Part shown: one piece after another, positions 23,184-31,577 of the stretch
Layout of the letters: each line of letters opens with the position of its first letter
Position numbering within the stretch: the stretch's first letter is position 1
Assembly (NCBI GenBank): GCA_036227345.1
Contig: CP109468.1
Coordinates: 8,680,001-8,744,000, forward strand
Source of the DNA: Streptomyces sp. NBC_01463
GTDB taxonomy: Bacteria > Actinomycetota > Actinomycetes > Streptomycetales > Streptomycetaceae
Direction: 5' to 3'
Length of the DNA stretch: 64,000 nt
Made by a program: the position numbers and the translations under genes
The notes under the pieces: generated by a model
What the model was told of the DNA's origin: nothing
What the model saw: only the letters and a program-made list of their open reading frames with translations
Databases searched by the model: none

Positions 23184-25430
23184 GTGTTTGAACGCATAGC
23201 CGAACTGGCGATACGCAGGTCACGGCTGGTACTCGTCGTCGCCGTAGTGGCCTTGGCCCTCATGGGCGCCCTGGGCGCCGGCGCGTTCGGCAAGTTGCTG
23301 GGCGGCGGATACGACGACCCGGCCTCCCCGTCCACCCGGGCGGCGAAGGTCATCGACGAGAAGTTCGGCGGGGAGACGAACCTCGTGCTGCTGGTCCGTG
23401 CGTCCGACGGCCGCGTCGACGCTCCGGCCGCCGAACAGCGCGGCCGGAGCCTGGTGGCCGACCTCAAGAAGGAACAGCATCTGGAGAACGTGGTCTCGTA
23501 CTGGGACACGACCGCCCCCGAACTCCGCTCCGAGGACGGCCGGGAAGCGATGGTCCTCGCCCATGTGAAGGGCGACGACGAAACCGAGCGGGGCGAGAAC
23601 GCCGACAGCGTCATCGACGCCTACAGCGGTCAGTACGAGGACTCACTCACCGTCCGGTTCGGCGGCGGCGCGGCCGTCACCAGTGAGATGGGTACGCAGT
23701 CGGGGAAGGATCTCGTCCTCGCCGAGTCCATCGCCGTACCGCTGACCCTCGTTCTGCTCCTCCTCGTCTTCGGCAGCCTGGTCGCGGCGCTGCTGCCGCT
23801 GGCGATCGGAGTCATCGCCATCGCGGGCACGTTCGCGGAGCTGTATCTCCTGGGCAGCGTCACCGACGTCTCCGTCTTCGCGGTCAACCTGACCACGGCA
23901 CTGGGCCTCGGCCTCGGCATCGACTACGCCCTCCTCATGGTCAACCGCTTCCGGGAGCAACTCGCCACCGGGGCGGGCGTGGAGGACGCCGTCCGGCGGA
24001 CGGTGAGCACGGCGGGCCGCACGGTCGCGTTCTCCGCGGCGACCGTGGCGGCCGCACTCGCGGCGCTCCTGGTGTTCCCGCAGTACTTCCTGCGCTCGTT
24101 CGGCTACGCGGGGGTCGGCGTCGTCGTCATCGCGGCCGTCAGCACCCTGTTCGTCATGCCGGCGCTGTTCGTCGTGCTGGGGCACCGGGTCAACAGCGGG
24201 CGGATGCCATGGGCGAAGGCGAAGCGCCCCGCCACCCGGGCACCCCTGTGGGGACGGCTGGCCGGCACCGTCATGCGGCGTCCCGCGCTCACCGCGCTTC
24301 CCGTGCTCGCGGTCCTGCTGGTGGCGGCGAGCCCGCTCCTCGGCATCACCTTCGGTACCCCCGACGAACGCGTGCTGCCCGACAACGCCCAGAGCCGCCA
24401 GGTGTCGGCGGAACTCCGGGAGAAGTTCGACGGCAGCGACGACGCCGCCCTCCACGTCGTGATCGGCAACTCCGTGGGCAAGGCCCCGCTGGACTCGTAC
24501 GCGATGGCCCTGTCCGGGCTCAACGGCGTCGTCCGGGTCGAGACCAGCACGGGAACCTACGCCGACGGGCAGTCCGCACCGAACGGCAGGGGCAACAGCG
24601 CCCTGAGCCGCGCCGACGCGCAACGGATCAACGTGGTGAGCTCGCCGGCACCGAAATCGGCGGCGGCCGAGAGCCTGGTCGGACAGGTCCGAGCAGTCAC
24701 CGCGCCGGCCGGCACACACCCCCTGGTCGGCGGAGTCGATGCCCAGCTCGTCGACTCCAAGTCCTCCATCGGCAGCCGGCTCCCGCTCGCCGTCGGCCTG
24801 GTCGCGGTCACCACCTTCCTCCTGCTGTTCCTGTTCACCGGCAGCGTCGTGCAGCCCCTCCGCGCCCTGCTCCTGAACCTGATCAGCCTGGGCGCGACCC
24901 TCGGCGTGATGACCTGGATCTTCCAGGACGGCAACCTCTCCTCCGTGCTGGGCTTCACCGCGCAGCCCATGGAGGTGTCCATGACCGTGCTGATGTTCTG
25001 CATCGCCTTCGGACTCTCGATGGACTACGAGGTGTTCGTCACCAGCCGCATCAAGGAACTCCACGATCAGGGAGAGGACAACGAGTCCGCCGTCACCAAC
25101 GGCCTGGGCCACACCGGACGCATCGTCACCGCGGCCGCCTGCCTGCTCGCCGTCAGCTTCTTCGCGTTCGGTACGGCGGAGCTCAGCTTCATGCAGATGT
25201 TCGGCCTGGGCAGCGGGCTGGCCATTCTCATCGACGCGGTCGCCGTACGCGGCATCCTCGTGCCCGCCGCGATGCGGGTGCTCGGCCGCTCGGCCTGGTA
25301 CGCACCCGGTTTCCTGCGGAAGCTCCACGGACGGATCGGCCTCAGCGAAGGAGGCCCCGCCACCCGACACACGCCCGCTCCGGGACCGGTGACCGGTCCG
25401 CCGCCCGTGAAGAGCCCGACGAAGGTCTGA
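23184..25430 (+). CDS. MMPL family RND transporter
   Basis: A 748-residue membrane protein with the actinobacterial MMPL/RND layout. A first helix near residue 15-35 precedes a periplasmic domain (about 40-175) and a five-helix bundle with GLGLGIDYALLMVNRFREQLATG. A second half follows with another periplasmic domain (about 410-560) and a bundle with FGLSMDYEVFVTSRIKELHDQG. The paired Asp-Tyr motifs are the proton-relay sites of MMPL proteins. They export lipids, siderophores or antibiotics. GTG 23184 follows AAGGAGAA, which decides the start although the frame is open earlier. Likely controlled by the divergent TetR. Confidence 0.9.
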   Translation: MFERIAELAIRRSRLVLVVAVVALALMGALGAGAFGKLLGGGYDDPASPSTRAAKVIDEKFGGETNLVLLVRASDGRVDAPAAEQRGRSLVADLKKEQHLENVVSYWDTTAPELRSEDGREAMVLAHVKGDDETERGENADSVIDAYSGQYEDSLTVRFGGGAAVTSEMGTQSGKDLVLAESIAVPLTLVLLLLVFGSLVAALLPLAIGVIAIAGTFAELYLLGSVTDVSVFAVNLTTALGLGLGIDYALLMVNRFREQLATGAGVEDAVRRTVSTAGRTVAFSAATVAAALAALLVFPQYFLRSFGYAGVGVVVIAAVSTLFVMPALFVVLGHRVNSGRMPWAKAKRPATRAPLWGRLAGTVMRRPALTALPVLAVLLVAASPLLGITFGTPDERVLPDNAQSRQVSAELREKFDGSDDAALHVVIGNSVGKAPLDSYAMALSGLNGVVRVETSTGTYADGQSAPNGRGNSALSRADAQRINVVSSPAPKSAAAESLVGQVRAVTAPAGTHPLVGGVDAQLVDSKSSIGSRLPLAVGLVAVTTFLLLFLFTGSVVQPLRALLLNLISLGATLGVMTWIFQDGNLSSVLGFTAQPMEVSMTVLMFCIAFGLSMDYEVFVTSRIKELHDQGEDNESAVTNGLGHTGRIVTAAACLLAVSFFAFGTAELSFMQMFGLGSGLAILIDAVAVRGILVPAAMRVLGRSAWYAPGFLRKLHGRIGLSEGGPATRHTPAPGPVTGPPPVKSPTKV

Positions 25431-25494
25431 CCGCACACCGCGACCGTGCCCGCTCCCCGAGGACTCGGGGAGCGGGCACGGTCGCGGTGTGCGG
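25431..25494. terminator. 31-bp perfect hairpin after the MMPL gene
   Basis: The 31 bases directly after the MMPL stop codon (25431-25461) are fully complementary to 25464-25494, leaving a two-base loop (GA). This is the strongest stem in the window and is very probably a transcription terminator, perhaps bidirectional with the convergent membrane-protein gene. Confidence 0.8.
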
Positions 25495-25564
25495 GGGAGT
25501 GCAAGGGGCCGGCGGCGGGGTCCGGACCAGTGGCCACGGACGGTTGGCGGACCGCCCGGCCACG

Positions 25565-26092
25565 TCAGGTGTGACCCTGCAGCTCTGCCCGCATGTGGTG
25601 ATAGAGACCCAGGGAGCGGCGGCGCATCCAGAAACACCAGTAGCAGAAGCCGATCAAGGCCACGGCGAAGATCAGCGGAAAGGTCAGTGAACCGCCGACC
25701 ACCCCGAGCACGACCAGACCGACCGCGATCAGGCCCAGGAAACCGAGGGAGTAGGGCAGCCAGCGACCCGCGCGCTCCATCGTGCCCAACTGCTCGGCCA
25801 CCAGGCGTCTCATGGCCGCCCGCTCCTCGGGCTCCTCCGGCACCTCACGGTGCCGGATCTTGCGGTGCAGCTCGGTCACGCCCTGTGCGTCCGTACCGGC
25901 GGCGCGGGCGGCCCTACGACGCTGGAAGGCGAGTGTCCCCATGACGACAGCCCCGTAGAACACACCCTGGACGACCCACGAGACCGGATTGTCGCCCCGA
26001 TGGAACAGGGCCGCGATACCCACGCCGAGCACCAGGACGAACACTGATTGTGCGAGCAGACTGCGGTCGAACCAATGCTTCAACGCGTGCAT
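25565..26092 (-). CDS. Integral membrane protein, unknown function
   Basis: A 175-residue protein with four predicted membrane helices in two pairs. The first pair is at about residues 14-30 (SVFVLVLGVGIAALF) and 38-56; the second is at about 111-130 (LGFLGLIAVGLVVLGVVGG) and 134-152 (FPLIFAVALIGFCYWCFW). A charged cytoplasmic loop lies between the pairs (about 58-105). The start ATG 26092 follows GAGGAGG; an upstream GTG is not needed. I do not recognise the family. Confidence 0.7.
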   Translation of the reverse strand: MHALKHWFDRSLLAQSVFVLVLGVGIAALFHRGDNPVSWVVQGVFYGAVVMGTLAFQRRRAARAAGTDAQGVTELHRKIRHREVPEEPEERAAMRRLVAEQLGTMERAGRWLPYSLGFLGLIAVGLVVLGVVGGSLTFPLIFAVALIGFCYWCFWMRRRSLGLYHHMRAELQGHT

Positions 26093-26333
26093 GGGGCGAA
26101 CCTCCTCGGAATGGACGGGTATCACCGTACTGCCTCGGATACCCCGTCACCCCCGATGCACCGCTCACCCGGACGCCCGGACCCCCTGTGTGTGGCCTCG
26201 GCCGGCGGGGGTAGGCGCAGCGTCGTCCGGAGTACATCGACGCATCGACGTACAGCCGGAACGGAACGGCACGTGGCCGGTACGGAATGGCGCGCAACGG
26301 CCCAGAGGCCGGCGAAACCCCTAAGGAGCTTCC

Positions 26334-26765
26334 ATGACGTCCTCACTCGTCGAGACGGTCGACATCAAGGCACCGGTGTCCGTCGCATGGGCCCTGTGGA
26401 GCGACGTGTCACGGTGGCCGGTGTTCCTGAGCCACGTACAGCGCGTCGATCGGCTGGACGAGCGCCGGTTCGCCTGGCAGCTCTCCCTCCCGGGAGCGGA
26501 CAAGAGCTTCGTCGCCGAGCTCAGCGAGGTCGTGGAGGGGGAGCGGATCGCGTGGAAGACGACGGCGGGGGTCCACCACGCCGGTGTCGTCACGTTCCAC
26601 CGGCTGGACGACGAGTCGAGCCGGGTGACTCTGCAGATCGAGTACGACCCGCAGGGCTTCGTCGAACACGTGGGAGCCCTCACCAACCTCGACTCGGTCC
26701 TGGCCAACTACGACCTCGGAGAGTTCCAGAAGCTGGCCGAGCGAACGGCCGACGGTTCACTCTGA
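26334..26765 (+). CDS. SRPBCC family protein (cyclase/dehydrase type)
   Basis: A 143-residue single-domain protein of the coenzyme-Q-binding/polyketide-cyclase-like SRPBCC group. Seen are the opening VETVDIKAPVSVAWALWSDVSRWPVFL, the middle FVAELSEVVEGERIAWKTTAG and the strand RVTLQIEYDPQGFVEHVG. Close relatives often sit in stress loci of Streptomyces. ATG 26334 follows AAGGAGCTTCC. The EACC1-caspase operon begins 122 bases after its stop; whether they share transcription is unclear because a palindrome lies in between. Confidence 0.82.
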   Translation: MTSSLVETVDIKAPVSVAWALWSDVSRWPVFLSHVQRVDRLDERRFAWQLSLPGADKSFVAELSEVVEGERIAWKTTAGVHHAGVVTFHRLDDESSRVTLQIEYDPQGFVEHVGALTNLDSVLANYDLGEFQKLAERTADGSL

Positions 26766-26837
26766 GCGCTGCCCTCGCCGAGCCGGCAGCGTCCACCCGG
26801 CGCCGTATGAATCCCGATCCACGCACCACAGGACGGG

Positions 26838-26862
26838 AGTTGGGGCACACTGTGCACCAACT
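26838..26862. promoter_or_regulatory. 25-bp palindrome before the EACC1-caspase operon
   Basis: AGTTGGGGCAC at 26838-26848 and GTGCACCAACT at 26852-26862 are inverted repeats (10 of 11 bases pair) around ACT. It ends 25 bases before the EACC1 start codon, where a repressor operator or a leader hairpin would act. No regulator gene is adjacent in an obvious pairing. Confidence 0.5.
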
Positions 26863-26887
26863 ACGGAGCAAACGGGGGCATGTGCCG

Positions 26888-27241
26888 ATGAACGTGGAAC
26901 TGCGTCTGCTCGGCGAGGGAGTCAGCGACTCCGATGTGGCATCCATCCGGCAGCAGTTGACGGCGCACCGTGATCTGCGCGGCCATGTGAGCACCGTGAG
27001 CGCGGAGCCGGACGAGGGCGCGATGGGTTCCGGCACCGAACTGCTGCTCGTCGGCCTGGGCAGCGGCGGCGCGCTCACCGCCCTCGTCACCACGCTCCCC
27101 GCCCTGCTGCAGGCGCGCCGCTCCGCCGCCACCGTCGAGGTGACGCTCGCCGACGGGCGCAGCGCCACGATCACCGCCGATTCGGCGAAGGACGCCAGGC
27201 TCCTCCTGGAGGAGGCCCTGCGCGACCGCTCCCGGCCATGA
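26888..27241 (+). CDS. EACC1-like effector-associated component
   Basis: A 117-residue protein directly upstream of, and overlapping by 4 bases, the caspase gene. N-terminal strand-helix part VELRLLGEGVSDSDVASIRQQL, then a hydrophobic Gly-rich helix (ELLLVGLGSGGALTALVTTLPALLQ) and a small C-terminal beta part TVEVTLADGRSATITADSAKD. This order fits the effector-associated constant component 1 (EACC1) described computationally as a constant partner of varied effectors in predicted bacterial conflict systems. Its role is thought to be sensing or signal transfer to the effector; that is not proven. ATG 26888 is preferred; GTG 26882 would add two residues. Confidence 0.72.
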   Translation: MNVELRLLGEGVSDSDVASIRQQLTAHRDLRGHVSTVSAEPDEGAMGSGTELLLVGLGSGGALTALVTTLPALLQARRSAATVEVTLADGRSATITADSAKDARLLLEEALRDRSRP

Positions 27242-29745
27242 GCGTGAGACTGCCGGACCCGCGGGGGTCCAGCGCGGTCCTGATCGGCACTTCTTCGTAC
27301 GACAGCGTGGACCTCAAACCCCTGCTCGCCGTGCGCAACAACCTGGAGGTCCTGCAGGAGCTGCTCACGTCCGACAGCGGCGGGGGATTCCTTCCCGGGC
27401 GGTGCACGGTCGTGCAGGACTCCTCGGCTCCGCAGGAGGTCTGCCGCAAGGTCCGGGAGGCGGCGCAGGACGCTCCGGACACCCTGCTCGTGTACTTCTC
27501 CGGCCACGGCATCCTCAACTACGACTACAGCGAGCTGTATCTCGCACTGACAGGGGCCGACCAGAACGATCTGCGGTGGACGGCCGTGCCTTTCCAGGCG
27601 CTGCGGGAGATCTTCGAGACCTCGTCCTGCCGCAACAAGATACTGATCCTGGACTGCTGCCGGAGCGGCTGGATCCTCGATGCCATGATGGGCGACTCCA
27701 CCGAGGCGTCGGAGCAGTCCGCGATCCGTGGGACCTACCTCCTGACGTCCTCCTCGGCCGATCTGCTCTCGTACGCACCGCCCGGGGACCGCTACACCGC
27801 CTTCAGCGGTGAGCTGATCCAACTCCTGCGCGACGGTGTGCCGGGCGGGCCCGAACTGCTGTCCCTGAGCGCCCTGTACGGCCCGCTGTGCGAAGCCCTG
27901 AAGCGGCGCTCCATGCCGCTTCCCCAGCAACAGGGCTCCGACGGGCATGCCGAACTCGCCATCGTGAGCAACCGTGCGGTCACCCTGGCCGAGGACGTGT
28001 CCGGCGTGTCGAGCCGCCCCGCGGAGCGGGAACGGGCTGCTCGGGGAACCGAGACCCGCTTCGGCGCCTCTGTCCGGCACAGCCGGGTGATGCAGTGGGG
28101 CATCGCCGTGCCGGCCGTACTGGGGCTCGGCTGGCTGATCTCCGCCTTCGGAATCCGAGACGACCAGCAACTCGACCTGAAGACCCCCGAAGGCATCGTC
28201 ACCAGCGCATGCCTGACCGCTCTCGTGCTGATCCTCGCCGTGCTCTGGCGCCGCTACCCGAGCGACTACTACCTCATCATCCGGCCCGACGGGATCGAAG
28301 TCCGCTACGGAAAGAACGACAGCTTCTCCTACCCGTGGCACCGGGTGAGCCGGGTGTGGGTGCGGACACGGCCGGGCGGCCGCATCCGCGGGCCCCGCTA
28401 CGAGCTGCTCCTCCGGCCGAAACCCGGTGCGTACATCAGCACGTCGCGTCGCGGCTCCCCGGGGCCCCGTCGCGACGCGACGACCGGCGCCCTTCACTTC
28501 GCGGCCCTCCGGCACCTGGACGGGCCCCCGGCCGCGGTGGAGGCCGCCCTCGCGGAGATGGCCGGGTCGGCATGGACGCCGAGCGCAGGGCCTCTCGGCT
28601 CGGTCCGCAGTACGGAGCCGATCGTGGAACTCACGGCGGACAGAAAGGTGATGACGGCCTGTGCGGTCCTGTTCGGACTGCTCGCCTACGCCTTCTTTCC
28701 CGAGCAAGTTCTCACGGAACCGGAGACTCTGTGGCTGAAGGTGATGCCGCTGCTGTTCTGCGCCCTTTCCTGCGGCGTCTGCTGGTTCAGCGTCTCACGC
28801 CTGGTCAGCCCGGTGCGGCTGGTGGTGAGCGCGGCAGGCCTCCGCCTGACCAGGGCCGCGCTGGAGATCTCGTACGCCTGGTCGGAAATCGAGGAGATCG
28901 CGCTCGTCGGCTGGCCCAGGGGGATGACCAGCATGGGCCTGCTGGCGGTCCGGCCATCGGCCGGCACGCACACACCGGTCGACCGGACCGGTCGGTTCCT
29001 GCCACGGCTCACCGCCGGCCGCGTCACTCTGTGCGTGCTGCCGGAGATCGCCGACAACCATCGCGAGGTCAAGGAGGCGCTGGAACGCTTCGCCGGTGAC
29101 ACGCCGGTGGTGTCCGACGCCGGGGACTGGCTGTACTCCAGCCCGGCCAAGGCCGCGAGGTCCGCGCGCAGGGGCGCGATTCCCCACGAAGGAAGCTCCT
29201 TCGCGGGATACCGCTCCGTGGGTGTGGCGGTGCTGCTCACCGTGCTGCTCATGGCTCCCGGCTTCACCGCCTCGCAGTTCATGACGAACGGGAGCGCGCC
29301 GCCTTGGCTGGACGCGCTCTACGCGATGGTCCTCGGACCGCTTCCGCTGATCGGGCTGCCTGCCTACTTCCTGCTGGGCCGGCACCGGATCACCTTCCAC
29401 GTCGGTGTGCCGGGCCTGACACTCGTCTTCCGGACTCCGGTCGGTACCCGCTCCCTGCGGGTTCCCTGGGGAGACATCGAGAGCATCGGCATCGTGTGCA
29501 GTCCCAAACCGGTGAGGCACTCGCTGGTGGTGTGGTTCCGGCCGGGCGCCGTCAGACCGCGCTCGCTCTGGTGGCCGTGCCAGACGGACCAGGGCGGCCT
29601 GCGCATCCTGTCGCTCGAAGGCAGCAGGCTCGACGTCTCACCTGATCAACTCGACCTGGCAGTAGCGCGTTACGCGGGACAGCGGCATTCGCCGATGATG
29701 CATCTGGCCCGGCAGGACTGGGGCAGTCAGGCGTGGCGCCGCTGA
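27238..29745 (+). CDS. Caspase-like protease with three 2TM-PH-like modules
   Basis: An 835-residue protein. Residues about 10-230 form a caspase-fold (peptidase C14) domain: the catalytic His90 lies in LLVYFSGHG and the catalytic Cys141 in ILILDCCRSG, both in the expected metacaspase positions. Three similar modules follow. Each has two membrane helices (about 285-303 and 318-337; 471-487 and 499-519; 659-678 and 691-713) and then a beta-rich domain of about 100 residues like bacterial PH domains. Those domains share a G-hydrophobic strand and a [YV][PA]W-x-x-[IV]-x-x-[IV] motif (SYPWHRVSRV, SYAWSEIEEI, RVPWGDIESI). The protease should therefore face the cytoplasm, tethered to the membrane. 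It overlaps the EACC1 gene by ATGA and is probably its effector in a self-killing or defence response. Confidence 0.82.
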   Translation: MSVRLPDPRGSSAVLIGTSSYDSVDLKPLLAVRNNLEVLQELLTSDSGGGFLPGRCTVVQDSSAPQEVCRKVREAAQDAPDTLLVYFSGHGILNYDYSELYLALTGADQNDLRWTAVPFQALREIFETSSCRNKILILDCCRSGWILDAMMGDSTEASEQSAIRGTYLLTSSSADLLSYAPPGDRYTAFSGELIQLLRDGVPGGPELLSLSALYGPLCEALKRRSMPLPQQQGSDGHAELAIVSNRAVTLAEDVSGVSSRPAERERAARGTETRFGASVRHSRVMQWGIAVPAVLGLGWLISAFGIRDDQQLDLKTPEGIVTSACLTALVLILAVLWRRYPSDYYLIIRPDGIEVRYGKNDSFSYPWHRVSRVWVRTRPGGRIRGPRYELLLRPKPGAYISTSRRGSPGPRRDATTGALHFAALRHLDGPPAAVEAALAEMAGSAWTPSAGPLGSVRSTEPIVELTADRKVMTACAVLFGLLAYAFFPEQVLTEPETLWLKVMPLLFCALSCGVCWFSVSRLVSPVRLVVSAAGLRLTRAALEISYAWSEIEEIALVGWPRGMTSMGLLAVRPSAGTHTPVDRTGRFLPRLTAGRVTLCVLPEIADNHREVKEALERFAGDTPVVSDAGDWLYSSPAKAARSARRGAIPHEGSSFAGYRSVGVAVLLTVLLMAPGFTASQFMTNGSAPPWLDALYAMVLGPLPLIGLPAYFLLGRHRITFHVGVPGLTLVFRTPVGTRSLRVPWGDIESIGIVCSPKPVRHSLVVWFRPGAVRPRSLWWPCQTDQGGLRILSLEGSRLDVSPDQLDLAVARYAGQRHSPMMHLARQDWGSQAWRR

Positions 29746-29835
29746 ACGGAGCAGGGGGCGGTGGCCCGGCGGGACGGACCACGGCGGCGGTCGGACGGGG
29801 TGAGGCGAGCGGTGTCCGGTGGCGGAGAATGAGTA

Positions 29836-29856
29836 AGATACGTCCTGTTCGGTTTT
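29836..29856. promoter_or_regulatory. ARE-like site before the receptor gene
   Basis: The sequence ATACGTCCTGTTCGGTTTTG lies within 29836-29857, 22-43 bases before the receptor start. Its right half GTTCGGTTTTG (29847-29857) matches 9 of 11 positions of the known ArpA half-site GGYCGGTWYGK; the left half is weak. It probably serves autoregulation. Confidence 0.45.
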
Positions 29857-29878
29857 GTTTGCTACCGGAGGAGGGGCC

Positions 29879-30544
29879 ATGGCACAGCAAGAGCGTGCGA
29901 TACGGACCCGTCGCGCTGTTATCGAGGCGGCAGCCATGGTCTTCGCCGAACGGGGTTACACCGCGGCCACCATGGCCGAGATCCTCCAGCGGGCCGGAGT
30001 GACCAAGGGCGCCCTCTACTTCCACTTCGACTCCAAGGAAGCACTGGCGCGCGGAGTCATAGAAGAGCAGGTCGACCCCGAGCGGTGGGTGCCGCGTGAT
30101 CTGAGACTGCAGGAGTGGGTCGACGTCGGGATGACGCTGGCCCACCGCATCCCGGGCGATGTCATCCTGCTCGCCGGCATCCGCCTGTCGGCCGACACGC
30201 AGGGCCGTGCTCGGTTCGGCAGCGCGTGGCCGGCCTGGACCGGCCTGATCACCACGTTCCTCACGGAGGCGAAGGAGCGGGGCGAAGTGCTGCCGCACGT
30301 CGATCCGGCGGAGACCGCGGAGTGCTTTCTCGGTGCATGGGTCGGCACCCAGCTCGTCTCCGAGGCGGAGTCCGGCTACGGAGATCTCGAACGGCGCATC
30401 TCGGTGCTGTACAACCACGTACTGCCTGCCATCGCCACACCTGCGGCGCTGATCAGGCTGGACACCGCACCGGACCGTGGCGCCCGCGTCCTGGCCGAGG
30501 TTCGGAACGCGACCGACGCGCAGCACGTTTCCGCCGAGGCGTAA
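29879..30544 (+). CDS. ArpA/ScbR-like gamma-butyrolactone receptor homologue
   Basis: A 221-residue TetR-superfamily protein of the ScbR/ArpA/BarA type. Its DNA-binding part is characteristic: AIRTRRAVIEAAAMVFAERGYTAATMAEILQRAGVTKGALYFHFDSKEALA. The ligand domain keeps Trp residues (117 and 120 in SAWPAWTG), at or close to the Trp that lines the butyrolactone pocket in known receptors. It would repress targets until a gamma-butyrolactone-like autoregulator or an antibiotic is bound. ATG 29879 follows GGAGGAGGGG. A SARP gene lies 140 bases downstream. No butyrolactone synthase (AfsA) gene is in the window, so it could be a pseudo-receptor. Confidence 0.85.
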   Translation: MAQQERAIRTRRAVIEAAAMVFAERGYTAATMAEILQRAGVTKGALYFHFDSKEALARGVIEEQVDPERWVPRDLRLQEWVDVGMTLAHRIPGDVILLAGIRLSADTQGRARFGSAWPAWTGLITTFLTEAKERGEVLPHVDPAETAECFLGAWVGTQLVSEAESGYGDLERRISVLYNHVLPAIATPAALIRLDTAPDRGARVLAEVRNATDAQHVSAEA

Positions 30545-30595
30545 CAGGCGTTCCGGCGCAACGGCGGAGGACCGCGGACACCAGCGGCCTCATTG

Positions 30596-30616
30596 ACAAA
30601 CCGCCCGTGCTGTTTT
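30596..30616. promoter_or_regulatory. ARE-like site before the SARP gene
   Basis: ACAAACCGCCCGTGCTGTTT begins at 30596. Its left half read on the minus strand, GGGCGGTTTGT, matches 10 of 11 positions of the ArpA half-site GGYCGGTWYGK, and GTTTT on the right gives a partial dyad. It ends 67 bases before the SARP start, a suitable place for repression by the receptor encoded just upstream. Confidence 0.5.
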
Positions 30617-30683
30617 TTACTGTCAAGCCTTGTGCGCCAAGCCAGGAAGTCAGGGAAGCCAGGAAGCCGGGGAGGCGAGCTGC

Positions 30684-31532
30684 GTGGACATCGACGTTCT
30701 GGGTGCGCTGGACGTACGTGAGAACGGGGTCTCCGTCACCCCTACCGCGCCCAAGCCCCGTCAGCTTCTCGCACTCCTGGCCCTGCAGGCGGACCAGGTG
30801 GTGCATGTGCCGGTCCTCATCGAGGAGTTGTGGGCGGGCACACCGCCGCGCAGCGCCCGTACGAACCTGCAGACCTACGTGCTTCAGGTCCGCGACCACA
30901 TCGCCGTGGCGCTGTCGAAGGACCCCGCCGACCGTCCTGCCCGTACCCCCAAGGACGTCCTGGTCACCGCGCCCGGTGGCTACATGCTCGTCAGCGGTGC
31001 AGAAGGGGTCAGCGACGTCCGCGAGTTCGACCGGCTCGCAGGCATGGGATACCGAGCCATGGACGCGGGCGACTACCCCGGGGCCGCAGAGACCCTGCGG
31101 CAGGCGCTGGCACTGTGGACCGGAACACCCTTCTCCGGAGTGCAGACGGGCGGGCAGCTGGGAATGGAGGTCAGACGGCTCGAGGAGAGCCGCCTCCGCG
31201 CCCTCGATCAGCGCATCGACGCGGATCTGAGGCTGGGGCGGCACCGCGAGCTGCTGGCCGAGTTGACGGTACTGGTGAGCCGCTACCGCACGCATGAGAA
31301 CCTGCATGCCCAGTTCATGATCGCGCTGCACCGTTCCGGCCGCCGGGGAGAGGCGGTCGGACACTACCGCCGACTGCGGAACACGCTCGTCCAGGAACTG
31401 GGGATCGAACCGTCCGCCCGGCTCGGCCGACTGCAGAAGGCCCTGCTGGCGACCCCCGCCGGCGACGGACGCAGCCCCCAGGACGGCTCCGTGCTCCCGC
31501 TGCGCGGCGCGGGTGCGGTGCCGATCAGCTAG
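30684..31532 (+). CDS. SARP family transcriptional activator
   Basis: A 282-residue small SARP. Residues about 1-100 form an OmpR-like winged helix (VDIDVLGALDVRENG, PKPRQLLALLALQADQVVHV, LIEELWAGTPPRSARTNLQTYVLQVR). Residues about 110-255 form the bacterial transcriptional activation domain, ending HRSGRRGEAVGHYRRLRNTL and VQELGIEPSARL. SARPs bind direct repeats near -35 boxes and switch on antibiotic clusters. GTG 30684 follows GGGGAGG; the frame is open earlier but lacks this site. No biosynthetic cluster is adjacent in the window, so targets must lie elsewhere or beyond the insertion sequences downstream. Confidence 0.87.
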   Translation: MDIDVLGALDVRENGVSVTPTAPKPRQLLALLALQADQVVHVPVLIEELWAGTPPRSARTNLQTYVLQVRDHIAVALSKDPADRPARTPKDVLVTAPGGYMLVSGAEGVSDVREFDRLAGMGYRAMDAGDYPGAAETLRQALALWTGTPFSGVQTGGQLGMEVRRLEESRLRALDQRIDADLRLGRHRELLAELTVLVSRYRTHENLHAQFMIALHRSGRRGEAVGHYRRLRNTLVQELGIEPSARLGRLQKALLATPAGDGRSPQDGSVLPLRGAGAVPIS

Positions 31533-31577
31533 TGTGATGCGCCAGAAATCCTGAGGGTTAGTAAGTAGCCTGATGTC

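Noticed and set aside
23643..25637. 664-codon open frame antisense to the MMPL gene
   Set aside because: Low-complexity His/Arg/Gly-rich translation without family blocks; a shadow of strong codon bias.
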